NCBI RefSeq assembly: GCF_900475285.1
Contig: NZ_LS483370.1
Coordinates: 4,106,001 to 4,170,000 of the forward strand
Direction of reading: 5' to 3'
DNA: 64,000 bases
DNA from: Pseudomonas taetrolens
Lineage (GTDB): Bacteria; Pseudomonadota; Gammaproteobacteria; Pseudomonadales; Pseudomonadaceae
Shown here: positions 9,416 to 18,160 of the stretch, one piece after another
Layout: each line of letters begins with the position of its first letter
Position numbering within the stretch: the stretch's first letter is position 1
Position numbers and translations under genes: made by a program
The notes under the pieces: generated by a model
Database searches by the model: none
What the model was told of the DNA's origin: nothing
The model's input: only the letters and a program-made list of their open reading frames with translations

Positions 9416-9973
9416 GATCGCTCCGTATGCAACTCGCCGCCGATGGCGAGAGTCGTTAGTTGCCTATTAGCTGCCGCTGTAACGCGGCATTACGTAACGT
9501 TCTACTCTCTGAGCAAGACAAGTAAGCATCACACTCCTCAGCCAAAAAAAACTGAACCAGAACCTGCTCCAACTGAGAACACGTCTTGTTATTCAATAGG
9601 GTAGTTATTTATAACGTCATATCGGAAACTAAAATCTAGGCGGCATATCCCCCCCAGTCAAGACAAGGGGCGGCCCGTACAAAGGGGGCTGACTTCATTG
9701 CCCGCCCAACCCTATCCCGTACTTGCCCTGTTCCTGAGGCAGAACACACATAGGCTCAATCGGGCTGAATACCTATCAATAACTTTATTAATATTGAGTG
9801 ACGGCAGAGATGATATTGAGTCTTGCTACAGCCTTTCCATGGGCCACTCATTTAAGTTGATGACTAAAATCAAAAACTTAAATGAACAACTCAAACTAAC
9901 CGAACACAAAAAAGACGTCCGGGGACGTCTTTTTTGTGCCTGTCATGGGTAACGCGGATGATCAGCGCCTGGA
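9416..9973. other. Non-coding spacer with AT-rich right half
   Basis: About 560 bases without a credible gene. The left part (9416-9540) is the 5' region of the YdeP-like gene and holds two six-base-loop hairpins near 9433-9450 and 9470-9490. The stretch 9760-9905 is conspicuously AT-rich. An open frame at 9698-9952 is rejected because it has poor start context and runs through a terminator hairpin. No promoter can be named with confidence. Confidence 0.5.
9905..9938. terminator. Bidirectional intrinsic terminator
   Basis: Perfect 16-base arms, CACAAAAAAGACGTCC (9905-9920) and its complement (9923-9938), enclose a two-base centre; A- and T-runs at the stem ends make it a classical two-way terminator. 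On the minus strand it ends the aldo/keto reductase transcript (stop at 9974). Confidence 0.92.
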
Positions 9974-10996
9974 TCACACCCGCGATTGTCGACCGAAGAA
10001 AGGGTGGCTCGGGTCGTTATAGCCGGGTGTCGTGGAGTGTCCGGTCACGACCAGGTCATTGATGAATGCTTCATCCTGGGCAGTGAATGCATAGTTCAAG
10101 GCGGGTACGTAGTCTTCCCATTGCGCCTCGGTACGCGGGCCGGCGATGGCCGAGGTGATCAGCCGGTTGTTGAGTACCCAGGCCAGGGCGAATTGGCCGG
10201 CGGTGATGCCTCGCTGCTCGGCATGCTCGCGTATGCGCCGCGCCAGGTTGAGGGACTCCGGGCGCCATTCTGTTTCTTGTAATCGCGGGTCATTACGACC
10301 GGCACGGGTGTCCTGGCCCGGTGGCTGGTTCGGGTCGTATTTACCGGTGAGTACGCCCCGTGCCAACGGGCTGTAGGAGATGACGCCGATGCCGTAGTGC
10401 TCGGCAGCCGGAAGGTGCTCGACTTCGATCTGGCGGTTAGCCAGGTTGTACAGCGGCTGGCTGACGCTGGGGCGCTGGATGCCCAGCAGGTCTGCAGAAC
10501 GGCTGAACTCGGCGAGCTTCCAGCCACGGTGGTTGGACAGCCCGTAGCCACGGATCTTGCCGGCTCGAATCAAGTCATCAAGGGCCCGCAGTGTCTCGTC
10601 TACCGGCGTGACGTGATCTTCACGGTGCAGGTAGAACAGGTCGATGTAATCCGTGTTCAGACGTTTGAGGCTGGCGTTGACTGACTGAATGACGTTCTGG
10701 CGTGAGGCGCCGGTGTTGTTCGGTCCACCGCCACTCGGGTCGGGGTTGCCGAACTTGGTGGCCAGGACCCAGCGCTGGCGACGCTCGGCAATCAGGCGGC
10801 CGACCACCTCTTCCGAGGCGCCACCGTTGTAGTTGTTCGCGGTGTCGATGGCGTTGATGCCCTGCTCGAAGGCACGGTCCGTGATGCGCCGGGCGACGTC
10901 GTCCGGGGTCTGCCCGCCGAACATCATGGTGCCCAGGGTGATCGGCGAAATCTTCACACCGTTGCGGCCCAGATTGCGATACGGAATGTCGCTCAT
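9974..10996 (-). CDS. Aldo/keto reductase
   Basis: A 340-residue NAD(P)H-dependent aldo/keto reductase with a TIM-barrel fold. Family marks include LGTMMFGG near residue 18, the DTANNYNGGASEEVVG segment with catalytic Asp and Tyr, the Lys in LATKFG, and the C-terminal cofactor motif SAIAGPRTEAQWED. The ATG at 10996 has AGGGAG upstream; the longer frame to 11080 is not supported. It is divergent from the XRE-cupin regulator and next to a sulfonate-utilisation operon, but its substrate is unknown. Confidence 0.9.
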   Translation of the reverse strand: MSDIPYRNLGRNGVKISPITLGTMMFGGQTPDDVARRITDRAFEQGINAIDTANNYNGGASEEVVGRLIAERRQRWVLATKFGNPDPSGGGPNNTGASRQNVIQSVNASLKRLNTDYIDLFYLHREDHVTPVDETLRALDDLIRAGKIRGYGLSNHRGWKLAEFSRSADLLGIQRPSVSQPLYNLANRQIEVEHLPAAEHYGIGVISYSPLARGVLTGKYDPNQPPGQDTRAGRNDPRLQETEWRPESLNLARRIREHAEQRGITAGQFALAWVLNNRLITSAIAGPRTEAQWEDYVPALNYAFTAQDEAFINDLVVTGHSTTPGYNDPSHPFFGRQSRV

Positions 10997-11212
10997 GATG
11001 ACTCCCTGCGTTGCGTCCTGAAATCCAGTGGTGCCAACAGTAGTCAGCAGGATTGAGGCGGTCAACCTTGCGCGGAGCATAACGATAGAGCGTTTTTTTC
11101 GCCCGGCCAGTTATTCCCCTAGAGAATATAAAAGTCAGAATTAATTATTTATGGATCTAAAAAACCAGCGGTAAGCTCAAGACTTTTTCTGATCCCATGA
11201 AAAGGAATCATC

Positions 11213-11281
11213 ATGCGCCGTCATCCTCATGGCCCTGAATTTCCACCTGCATTCACCCTTGCCGCAGGTTCGTGCCCATGA
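11213..11281 (+). CDS. Possible 22-codon leader ORF upstream of the XRE-cupin regulator
   Basis: A short frame starts at the ATG at 11213, seven bases after a good ribosome site (AAAGGAA), and ends at a TGA (11279-11281) that overlaps the regulator ATG at 11278 as ATGA. The peptide is rich in Pro and His early on (MRRHPHGPEFPP) and ends in Ala-Gly-Ser-Cys-Pro. The regulator start itself has no obvious ribosome site, so translation of the leader may be needed to reload ribosomes. Too short for family evidence; the call rests only on the ribosome site and the overlap. Confidence 0.45.
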   Translation: MRRHPHGPEFPPAFTLAAGSCP

Positions 11282-11922
11282 ACATTCCTACCGGCTTTCT
11301 CGACAGCAGCGGCAGCGTCCCTTTCAGCCTGCCCAAACGCGAACAACAGAACAACGACCCGATTGCTGAACGTATCAGTCAGAACCTGCGGCGCCTGCGT
11401 GACAAGCACCAACTGTCAGTGGACGCGCTGGCACAGGCCAGTGGTGTCAGGCGGGCGCTGATTGCGCAAATAGAGTCGGGCCGCAGCCAGCCTTCGATCA
11501 AGGTGCTGTGCAAGGTCGCCAGCGTCCTCAAGGTGTCGATCGCCGAGTTGCTCGTCCCGAGCGACGGTCATGGCGTGCTCCTGCTGCCTGCGCAACACAG
11601 CAAACGTGAAATCAACGCCGCGGGCACCGTTGTCCACCGCGCCTTGCACCCGGAACAAGGCGAGCCGCTGGTTGCGTTTTTCGAACTGCGCCTGAGCCCC
11701 CACGCCGAAGCCCATGCGCCGGGTCACGACCCGTGCGTGCAAAAACATTTGGTCGTTGCCCAGGGCAGCCTGGAGCTCAACATCAACGAAGAGCATTTTG
11801 TGCTGCAGGCCGGCGACTCAATCCTGTTCCGCGCCGAGCAGCCTCACTCCTACCGCAACCCGCTGGACAGCGAGGCCGTCGCGTACCTGGTGACCAGTCC
11901 CGCGCATGAGCGGATGGCGTAG
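11278..11922 (+). CDS. XRE-family regulator with C-terminal cupin domain
   Basis: A 214-residue regulator with a helix-turn-helix at about residues 24-78 (ISQNLRRLRDKHQLS and LIAQIESGRSQPS as turn and recognition helix) and a cupin effector domain at about 130-205 (KHLVVAQGSLEL, AGDSILFRAEQPHSY). XRE-cupin proteins usually sense a small molecule and often control neighbouring uptake or oxidation genes. It lies between the aldo/keto reductase and the sulfonate operon, so control of one or both is likely but not shown. A GTG at 11272 is an alternative start; the ATG at 11278 overlaps a small upstream ORF. Confidence 0.85.
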   Translation: MNIPTGFLDSSGSVPFSLPKREQQNNDPIAERISQNLRRLRDKHQLSVDALAQASGVRRALIAQIESGRSQPSIKVLCKVASVLKVSIAELLVPSDGHGVLLLPAQHSKREINAAGTVVHRALHPEQGEPLVAFFELRLSPHAEAHAPGHDPCVQKHLVVAQGSLELNINEEHFVLQAGDSILFRAEQPHSYRNPLDSEAVAYLVTSPAHERMA

Positions 11923-11943
11923 CTCCAGGTACAGCCAATCTGC

Positions 11944-13275
11944 TCAGGCGGTTTTCAGGGCAAAGCGCGAGGCCGGGCGGCTCAGGCCGTAATGCTCGCG
12001 CAATGTGCTGCCCGCGTATTCGGTTCGAAACAGGCCGCGTTGGCGCAGGATTGGCAGCACTTCATCCAGGAACACCTCAAAGCCCTCGGGGAACGCAGGC
12101 GGCATTACGTTAAAACCATCGGCGGCGCCACTGCGGAACCACTGTTCGATCAGGTCGGCGATCTGCACCGGTGTCCCCACAGGCACCCAATGCCCGCGGG
12201 CACCGGCAAGACGGTTGATCAACTGGCGCAACGTCGGCTGCTCGCGGTCGACAATGTCGATGATCAGCTTGAAGCGGCTGGACTGACTTTCGGGGCTGTC
12301 GAAGTTGATCAGCTGCCGTGGGAAAGGCCCATCCAGATCATGCCCGGACAGGTCGACACCGAGCATGCGCCGCAGTTGCCCCAACGAGATGTGGGGCAGC
12401 ACCAGTTCGTTGAGCTCGTCGAACTTGCGCCGGGCTTCGGCTTCGGTGCTGGCGATGTACGGACTAATCCCCGGGAGGATTTTCAGCTGGCGCGGGTCGC
12501 GTCCCACCGCTTGCGCCCGGGCGCGAATATCGTTGGCAAACTCGGTCGCGCTTTGCAGGGTCTGGTGCGCGGTAAAAATCGCTTCGGCATGGCGAGAGGC
12601 GAAATCACGGCCGTCTTCGGAGGACCCGGCCTGAACCTGCACCGGCCGGCCCTGTGGCGAGCGCGGCGAGTTGAAGGGCCCTTTGACTTTGTAGTGCGTG
12701 CCTACGTGGTTGATCGAGTGCACCTTGTCACTGTCGGCAAAGACCCCGCCCGCCTTGTCCAGTACCAGCGCATCGTCCTCCCAGCTGTCCCACAGGTCTG
12801 AGGCCACTTGCACGAACTCTTCGGCCTGGGCGTAACGGTCATGCGCCGACGGGTGTTCGTCGAGACCGAAATTGGCCGCTGCGGCCGCCATGGAAGTGGT
12901 CACGATATTCCAGCCGGCGCGGCCCTTGCTCAGGTGATCCAGGGCACTGAACGAGCGGGCCAGATTGTAAGGTTCGCTGTAGGTCGTACTGGCCGTGGCG
13001 ATCAGACCGATGCGTTGGGTAACCGCCGCAATTGCCGCCAGCCAGGTGATGGGCTCAAAACGGATACGCACGCCTTCACGGCCGCTTTCGGACAATGATG
13101 GCGAGTCGGCGAAAAAAATCGCATCGAGCTTTTCACGTTCGGCGCGCAACGCCAGTTGCTGGTAATAGCCAATGTCCATGGAAAACTCCGGCACCGACTG
13201 CGGGTGGCGCCAGGCGGCTTCGTGATGGCCATTGGGGTAAATAAAAAGGTTAAGGCTGAGCTGGCGTTCGGACAT
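11944..13275 (-). CDS. LLM-class flavin-dependent monooxygenase (NtaA/SnaA/DszA type)
   Basis: A 443-residue FMNH2-dependent monooxygenase of the bacterial-luciferase-like superfamily, in the nitrilotriacetate/dibenzothiophene-sulfone branch. Motifs include FFADSPSLSESG, EPITWLAAIAAVTQRIGLIATASTTYSEPY and GRAGWNIVTTS, all typical of that branch. It is the last gene of the minus-strand sulfonate operon, 32 bases after the ATPase gene, so it probably oxidises an organosulfur compound to release sulfite. It needs a separate flavin reductase, and none is encoded nearby. Start ATG at 13275. Confidence 0.88.
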   Translation of the reverse strand: MSERQLSLNLFIYPNGHHEAAWRHPQSVPEFSMDIGYYQQLALRAEREKLDAIFFADSPSLSESGREGVRIRFEPITWLAAIAAVTQRIGLIATASTTYSEPYNLARSFSALDHLSKGRAGWNIVTTSMAAAAANFGLDEHPSAHDRYAQAEEFVQVASDLWDSWEDDALVLDKAGGVFADSDKVHSINHVGTHYKVKGPFNSPRSPQGRPVQVQAGSSEDGRDFASRHAEAIFTAHQTLQSATEFANDIRARAQAVGRDPRQLKILPGISPYIASTEAEARRKFDELNELVLPHISLGQLRRMLGVDLSGHDLDGPFPRQLINFDSPESQSSRFKLIIDIVDREQPTLRQLINRLAGARGHWVPVGTPVQIADLIEQWFRSGAADGFNVMPPAFPEGFEVFLDEVLPILRQRGLFRTEYAGSTLREHYGLSRPASRFALKTA

Positions 13276-13307
13276 TTTTCGTACTCTGAAGTTTACGGCG
13301 CAGGGGG

Positions 13308-14072
13308 TCAGTGCAATTCGGCAAAGTCACTCAGTACATCGTCGCGCAGGGCGATAAATCGGCTGTCACTGCGGTTGCGCGGGCGTGGCAGATCAATGTC
13401 GAGAATCCGCCGGATGCGACCGGGGTTGGGCTGCATGACCACCACGCGATCGCCCAGAAACACCGCTTCATCCACATCGTGGGTGACCAGGATCATGGTG
13501 ATTTTTTCCTTGGCCCAGATGTTTTGCAGCTCGCCCTGCAGCCGCACACGGGTCAAGGCATCAAGGGCGCCGAGGGGTTCATCGAGCAACAGCACCCGCG
13601 GGCGATTGACCAGGCCACGGGCGATGGCCACGCGTTGCGCCATGCCGCCGGAGATCTGATGCGGGTAGGCATCGATAAAATCCTGCAGGCCGACCAGCTC
13701 GATATGTTCGCGCACGGTATCGCGCTTCGCCTTTGGGCTCAGTGGGGCGTTCTTCAGTGCTACCGCAACGTTCTGTTCAACGTTGAGCCAAGGGAATAGC
13801 CGGTGATCCTGGAACACGATGCCGCGCTCCAGGCCAGTGCCTTCGATGGGTTTGCCATCCAGCAGGATGCGTCCGTCGTATTCCTCGTCCAGGCCCAGAA
13901 TCAGCCGCAGCAACGTGGATTTGCCGCAGCCACTGGCGCCGACGATGCTGATGAATTCGCCGGGGGCAATGTTGAGCTGGATATTGTCGAGCACGTGCAA
14001 GTGAGTCGAGCTACCCGGGCGAGAAGCAAAGCGCTTGCTGATGTGCTCCAGGGTCAGGCCGTTATTGAGCAT
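13308..14072 (-). CDS. Sulfonate-type ABC transporter ATP-binding protein (SsuB/AtsC-like)
   Basis: A 254-residue ABC ATPase with Walker A GASGCGKST near residue 43, signature SGGMAQRVAIARGL, Walker B RVLLLDEPLGALD and the switch His in ILVTHDVDEAVFLGD. The similarity style is that of SsuB, TauB and NrtD. It energises the two permeases encoded just upstream (stop of the second permease at 14098). The start at 14072 is the first ATG in line with the family; the open frame to 14159 overlaps the permease gene. Confidence 0.94.
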   Translation of the reverse strand: MLNNGLTLEHISKRFASRPGSSTHLHVLDNIQLNIAPGEFISIVGASGCGKSTLLRLILGLDEEYDGRILLDGKPIEGTGLERGIVFQDHRLFPWLNVEQNVAVALKNAPLSPKAKRDTVREHIELVGLQDFIDAYPHQISGGMAQRVAIARGLVNRPRVLLLDEPLGALDALTRVRLQGELQNIWAKEKITMILVTHDVDEAVFLGDRVVVMQPNPGRIRRILDIDLPRPRNRSDSRFIALRDDVLSDFAELH

Positions 14073-14097
14073 GTTGCGATCCTTTTGAAAGTGCCAG

Positions 14098-14883
14098 TCA
14101 ACGAGGCGCGATGCCATACAGGCGCTGCATCCGTCGCTCAAATACCCGTGCCAGTGCATTGAGGCACCAGCCCACCAGGCCGATCGCCACCATGCCGAAC
14201 AACACCAGGTCCATCATGAAATGCTCACTGCCATCAATCAGCGTGTTGCCGATTCCCTCCCCCGATACCAGCAGGTATTCGGCGCCGATGGTCGCCAGCC
14301 AGGAGTAGACCAGCGCCAGGTACAGCCCGGTGAAGATCGACGGCAAGGCGGCGGGCAGCATGACCCCGACAATGGTTTGCCCGCGGGTGAAGCGGTACAC
14401 CCGCGCCACTTCCAACAGGTTGGGCGGAACATTGCGCAATCCGTCGCAGGTGTTCACCACCACAGGCACCAGCGCCGCCAGCGACAGGAACACCACCTTG
14501 GCCACATCCCCGAGGCCAAACCACACCGAAATCAGCGGGATCCAGGCGAACAGCGAAATCTGCTTGAACGTATTGAAGCTCGGCCCGACCAGGCGCTCGA
14601 ACACCCGCGACAAACCCAACAGGCACCCGAGCCCCAGGCCCAGCGCAGTGCCAATAAAAAAGCCGCTGAGGTTACGCGCCAGGCTGGCGCTGATCGCCCG
14701 CCAGAACTTGCCCGATGACAATTGCTCCCAGGCCGTGGCGGCGACTTTTTCCGGAGAAACCAGCAGGCCCGACTGGCTCCAGCCCTGGTTCGAGGCCAGC
14801 CACCACACGGCGATGGCCGCGAGGGGCAAGACCCAACCGCGATAGCGACGGCTTGCGCCACTGACAGCGAACGTTGTGCTCAT
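14098..14883 (-). CDS. Sulfonate-type ABC transporter permease
   Basis: A 261-residue inner-membrane permease of the SsuC/TauC family with about six transmembrane segments and the EAA-loop region LLEVARVYRFTRGQTIVGVMLPAALPSIFTGL. Its ATG overlaps the stop of the preceding permease gene by four bases (14880-14883), implying equal, coupled synthesis as partners of a heterodimeric channel. Confidence 0.93.
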   Translation of the reverse strand: MSTTFAVSGASRRYRGWVLPLAAIAVWWLASNQGWSQSGLLVSPEKVAATAWEQLSSGKFWRAISASLARNLSGFFIGTALGLGLGCLLGLSRVFERLVGPSFNTFKQISLFAWIPLISVWFGLGDVAKVVFLSLAALVPVVVNTCDGLRNVPPNLLEVARVYRFTRGQTIVGVMLPAALPSIFTGLYLALVYSWLATIGAEYLLVSGEGIGNTLIDGSEHFMMDLVLFGMVAIGLVGWCLNALARVFERRMQRLYGIAPR

Positions 14884-15785
14884 GACAGTCGCCCCGCAGC
14901 AGTCGGACGACCGCGATTCAAGCGCCGCTCCAGGTAATCGAACGAACGGTCGATCAACAGCCCGATCGCCCCGACCACCACCACGGCCGCCATCACCAGA
15001 TCCAGCTGAAACAGTTGCCGACCATAGACAATCAAGTAGCCCAGGCCCTCGCTCGAGGCCACCAGCTCAACCACCACCAGCGACAGCCAGGCTTTGGTAA
15101 AGCCCAGGCGCAAGCCGGTGAACAAGGTCGGAACGGCTGACGGCAAGACAATGAAAAGAACGCTTTGCCAGCGGCTGAAACCGTAAGCGCGGCCAGCTTC
15201 CAGCAGCCCTTTGGGTGCCTGATGAAATGCCTGCAACGTGCACAGCGTGATCGGCACCGTAGCCGCCTTGGCAATCAGCACATACTTGAGCGACTCACCG
15301 ATGCCGAACAGCAGCAGGGCAAACGGCAGCCAGCCCAGTACCGGGATCTGCACCAAGGCGTTGAACGTGGGCAGCAGATAATCTTCTACGGTTTTCGACA
15401 ACCCCATCGCCAGCCCCAACGCCACGCCGACACAAGCGCCCAGGGCGAACCCGACCACCACCCGCAGCAGGCTGGCGGATGCATTCAGCCAAAGGTCGCC
15501 GGAGGTGATCAGGTCCGACAGGGTCTGGTAAACGTAAGCCGGAGGCGGCAGCACCTGCTCTGACAACCAGCCGTGTTCAACCCCGATGTACCACAGCCCC
15601 AGCAAGAGCAGCGGTAGCAGCCAGGGCAAAGCGTGATCGCCGAGCGTCGTGGTCCAGGCTGTCGTACGCGCTACTTCGACTTTGCGAACCGGGCGAGTCG
15701 GCGCCGGAGGCAAGCGCTTGACGTTGTCTCTGGGTAACGCCGGCACCGCGTACGGTTCTGATGTAACAGTCTGTGCCCTGGCCAT
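14880..15785 (-). CDS. Sulfonate-type ABC transporter permease
   Basis: A 301-residue permease, paralogous to the next gene, with a longer hydrophilic N-terminus (about 50 residues) before the first membrane segment (ALPWLLPLLLLGLWYIGV). The EAA-loop KGLLEAGRAYGFSRWQSVLFIVLPSAVPTLFTGL is present, split here for clarity into its two halves around the Gly. Two different permease genes in one operon match the AtsB-type and similar organosulfur transporters more than the single-permease SsuABC system. Confidence 0.92.
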   Translation of the reverse strand: MARAQTVTSEPYAVPALPRDNVKRLPPAPTRPVRKVEVARTTAWTTTLGDHALPWLLPLLLLGLWYIGVEHGWLSEQVLPPPAYVYQTLSDLITSGDLWLNASASLLRVVVGFALGACVGVALGLAMGLSKTVEDYLLPTFNALVQIPVLGWLPFALLLFGIGESLKYVLIAKAATVPITLCTLQAFHQAPKGLLEAGRAYGFSRWQSVLFIVLPSAVPTLFTGLRLGFTKAWLSLVVVELVASSEGLGYLIVYGRQLFQLDLVMAAVVVVGAIGLLIDRSFDYLERRLNRGRPTAAGRLS

Positions 15786-15841
15786 GTGCTTATCCCTCTT
15801 GTTGCTACAAAAAACAGTCGCGCCCCAGCTGGATCAGGCCG

Positions 15842-16945
15842 TTACTTACCGGTTGCCGCGGTGAGCGCATCGCCCGTCGGCTGTTTTCCATCCGGGCCGT
15901 AGGCCGTCCAGTAGCCCTCAAGTCCCTTGGCTTTGAGCGCGGTCTGCAAATAGCCGGGCTCGAACCAGCCATCGATACTGACGGGGCGGCGAATGAGTTT
16001 TTCTTTCTTGGCCTGCTCTGCCACCGCTTGATAGCGGCTCTGCAGGAAGTTATCGATCAGAGGCGAAGCCTTGTCCCGCAGGCTGACTCCGGCCAGGTCG
16101 GCACGCAGCGAGTCCACAGGCTCATTGCTCTTGGCCCACTCCGTGAGCACCGCCTCAAGATGGCTGTCCTCCGAGGTCCATTTCGCCGCCTCCACCAACG
16201 TGTCGACGACCTTTTGTACGTTGGCCGGGTGTTCTTTTTCATAGGCTCCGCGCACCACCAATGCCGTCTGACGGGTGTAGCGCACATCTTGGGTCGGGTT
16301 GTCGTAAACGATGTCGATCAGGCCTTTATCCCGCAGCTTGAACAGTTCGCGACCGCCGAAGGCGGCATCCACGCCATTGGAAACCAGGGCGGCCTGGGTG
16401 CTGCCGGTATCGAGGTTGATCACCTTGATATCGCGTTCGGTCAGGCCGTGTTCCGCCAGCAGGTTGATCGAGACCAAATGGCCGTTGGTGCCACGAAAAA
16501 CCGCGACTTTTTTGCCTTTCAGGTCATCGATGCTCTTGATCTCGGAGCCCTTGGGCACGGCCAGATAAAGATTGGCGCGCACGCCCAATGCCGCCAGCAG
16601 TTTGGTATCCAGGCCATTGGAGCGCCCGACCACTGCGGGCAGATCGCCCTGGTAGGCAAAATCAAGCTGCTGATTGGACAAGGCTTCGTTCACCGCCGGG
16701 CCAGCCCCCTTGAAGAAAAACCATTGCACCTCGGTTCCGGTGCCGGCGAAGGCTTTTTCCAACAACTGCTGGTTACGCACGATGCCCAGAGACGAGCCGC
16801 TGAACGTGACCGGATCACCGCCGCCAGCCGTCGCGACACCGATGCGCAAGACATCGGCCTGGACTAAGGGTGCTGCCAGAACCGCCATCAGCACGGCGGC
16901 GATACGGCCTTTGCGAAACAGGGGCTTACTTTTGAATGAGGCCAT
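15842..16945 (-). CDS. Sulfonate/sulfate-ester ABC transporter periplasmic binding protein
   Basis: A 367-residue binding protein with a signal peptide at about residues 1-31 (basic FRKGRIA then a hydrophobic stretch ending LVQA). The mature part is an SsuA/AtsR-like periplasmic domain (RIGVATAGGGDPVTF, LDFAYQGDLPAVVGR, KKVAVFRGTNGHL). It delivers substrate to the permeases downstream. The ATG at 16945 is preferred because AGGAAG lies eight bases upstream; a GTG at 16951 is the alternative. Confidence 0.92.
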   Translation of the reverse strand: MASFKSKPLFRKGRIAAVLMAVLAAPLVQADVLRIGVATAGGGDPVTFSGSSLGIVRNQQLLEKAFAGTGTEVQWFFFKGAGPAVNEALSNQQLDFAYQGDLPAVVGRSNGLDTKLLAALGVRANLYLAVPKGSEIKSIDDLKGKKVAVFRGTNGHLVSINLLAEHGLTERDIKVINLDTGSTQAALVSNGVDAAFGGRELFKLRDKGLIDIVYDNPTQDVRYTRQTALVVRGAYEKEHPANVQKVVDTLVEAAKWTSEDSHLEAVLTEWAKSNEPVDSLRADLAGVSLRDKASPLIDNFLQSRYQAVAEQAKKEKLIRRPVSIDGWFEPGYLQTALKAKGLEGYWTAYGPDGKQPTGDALTAATGK

Positions 16946-16981
16946 ATACACGTCTTCCTGGGTGCGATGAGGTTCGGTCTG

Positions 16982-17893
16982 TCAGGCCGCGAGGTGTTTT
17001 TTGTCAGCTTCGGTTTTCGGCGAGCGGGTGTCCGGGCTCGGCTTGAGCGCCTGGCTCCGGCGACCGTCCACGCCGACAGGCACATCGCCGTCAATGGTGG
17101 TGCGGCGTACGATGCGCTGGGCATCGCCGTAATCGTTGATCGCAATGTGCTGGGTGGCGCGGTTGTCCCAGATCACCACGTCACCTTCCTGCCAACGCCA
17201 GCGCACGGTGTTATCCACATGGGTAATACGGTCGTGGAACAGACGGATCAGTAGTTTTGAGTCGTTGTGGCTGACGCCCTGAATCTCTTTGACGAAGTGT
17301 CCCAACAGCAAACTTCTTTCACCCGACTCCGGGTGTACCCGAACTAAAGGATGTTCGGTTTCATACACGTGTGCGGTGAATTGTTCGCGATAACGTTTGA
17401 GCCCCGACTCATCGGTATTGCGCGGTGCTGCATAGTCATAAACATTGGTATGCAAAGCGCGCAAACTGTCGGCCAGTTGTTTTAGCGGCTCAGGCAAGTC
17501 GGCATACGCCGAGGCCGTATTGGCCCACACGGTATCGCCGCCATAAGGAGGAATAACCACCCCGCGCAAGATGGAAATCTTCGGGTAGTTGGCCACAAAG
17601 GTCACATCGGTATGCCAGGAGTTGGCCCGGGTTTCCTTGGCGTCCAGGTGCAGGATCGCGGTGCTCTGCTCGGCCGAACGTACCGTCGGATGAGGCACCT
17701 GGTCGCCAAAGCGCCGGGAGAAGGCTTCATGTTCGGCGTCATCCAGATGCTGATTACGAAAGAACAGGACCTTGTGTTTTAACAGTGCCTGGTTAATAAG
17801 TTCGAACGTTTCGGCACTGATATCCCCGCCCAGTTTTACGCCTTCAAGTTGTGCACCAATTCGACCCGCCACGGGTTTTACTTGAATAGTCAT
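16982..17893 (-). CDS. TauD/TfdA-family 2-oxoglutarate dioxygenase (AtsK-like)
   Basis: A 303-residue Fe(II)/2-oxoglutarate dioxygenase. The iron triad is His94 and Asp96 in NSWHTDVTF and His249 in NRATQHIAI; Arg260 or Arg264 in AQRIVRR fits the 2-oxoglutarate clamp. Similarity is strongest to alkylsulfatase AtsK of P. putida (GGDTVWANTA, YETEHPLVRVHP, LGHFVK), so cleavage of alkyl sulfate esters or sulfonates to release sulfur is the best prediction. It is the first gene of the minus-strand transporter operon and divergent from nasS. Confidence 0.93.
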   Translation of the reverse strand: MTIQVKPVAGRIGAQLEGVKLGGDISAETFELINQALLKHKVLFFRNQHLDDAEHEAFSRRFGDQVPHPTVRSAEQSTAILHLDAKETRANSWHTDVTFVANYPKISILRGVVIPPYGGDTVWANTASAYADLPEPLKQLADSLRALHTNVYDYAAPRNTDESGLKRYREQFTAHVYETEHPLVRVHPESGERSLLLGHFVKEIQGVSHNDSKLLIRLFHDRITHVDNTVRWRWQEGDVVIWDNRATQHIAINDYGDAQRIVRRTTIDGDVPVGVDGRRSQALKPSPDTRSPKTEADKKHLAA

Positions 17894-18160
17894 TGCCCCA
17901 CTCCTGCCTCACGAGTTGTTGTGGACAGATCATAAAGGCATAAAAGCAGGGTCTACCAATCACTATTTAACATAAAGATATACGAGCAGCCTGATAGAAC
18001 TAAGCCCTGACTTAGCTGAATAAATCGTTATCAATGTTCAGTTGTAAGCTCATAACTTTTAACCCGCGTGAACACGTTCACCGTCGAACGGTTCGATTGG
18101 TTAACGGGTGGCATGTGCCTTGCACCGTGGCAGTACGTTTTAATCGAAGGTGCAGCCCAC

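Noticed and set aside
9433..9450. Hairpin CTCGCC-ATCGGC-GGCGAG on the minus strand, whose six-base loop has A at position 1 and G at position 4, in the 5' region of the YdeP-like gene
   Set aside because: It looks like a single NasT-type loop, but the other six-base-loop hairpin nearby (loop GTTACA) breaks the rule, and no terminator follows. Probably chance.
9698..9952. 84-codon open frame
   Set aside because: Runs through the bidirectional terminator at 9905-9938, weak start context and no recognisable protein features.
18068..18160. N-terminal extension of nasS from a GTG
   Set aside because: Residues do not resemble the family and the ATG at 18161 has a better ribosome site.
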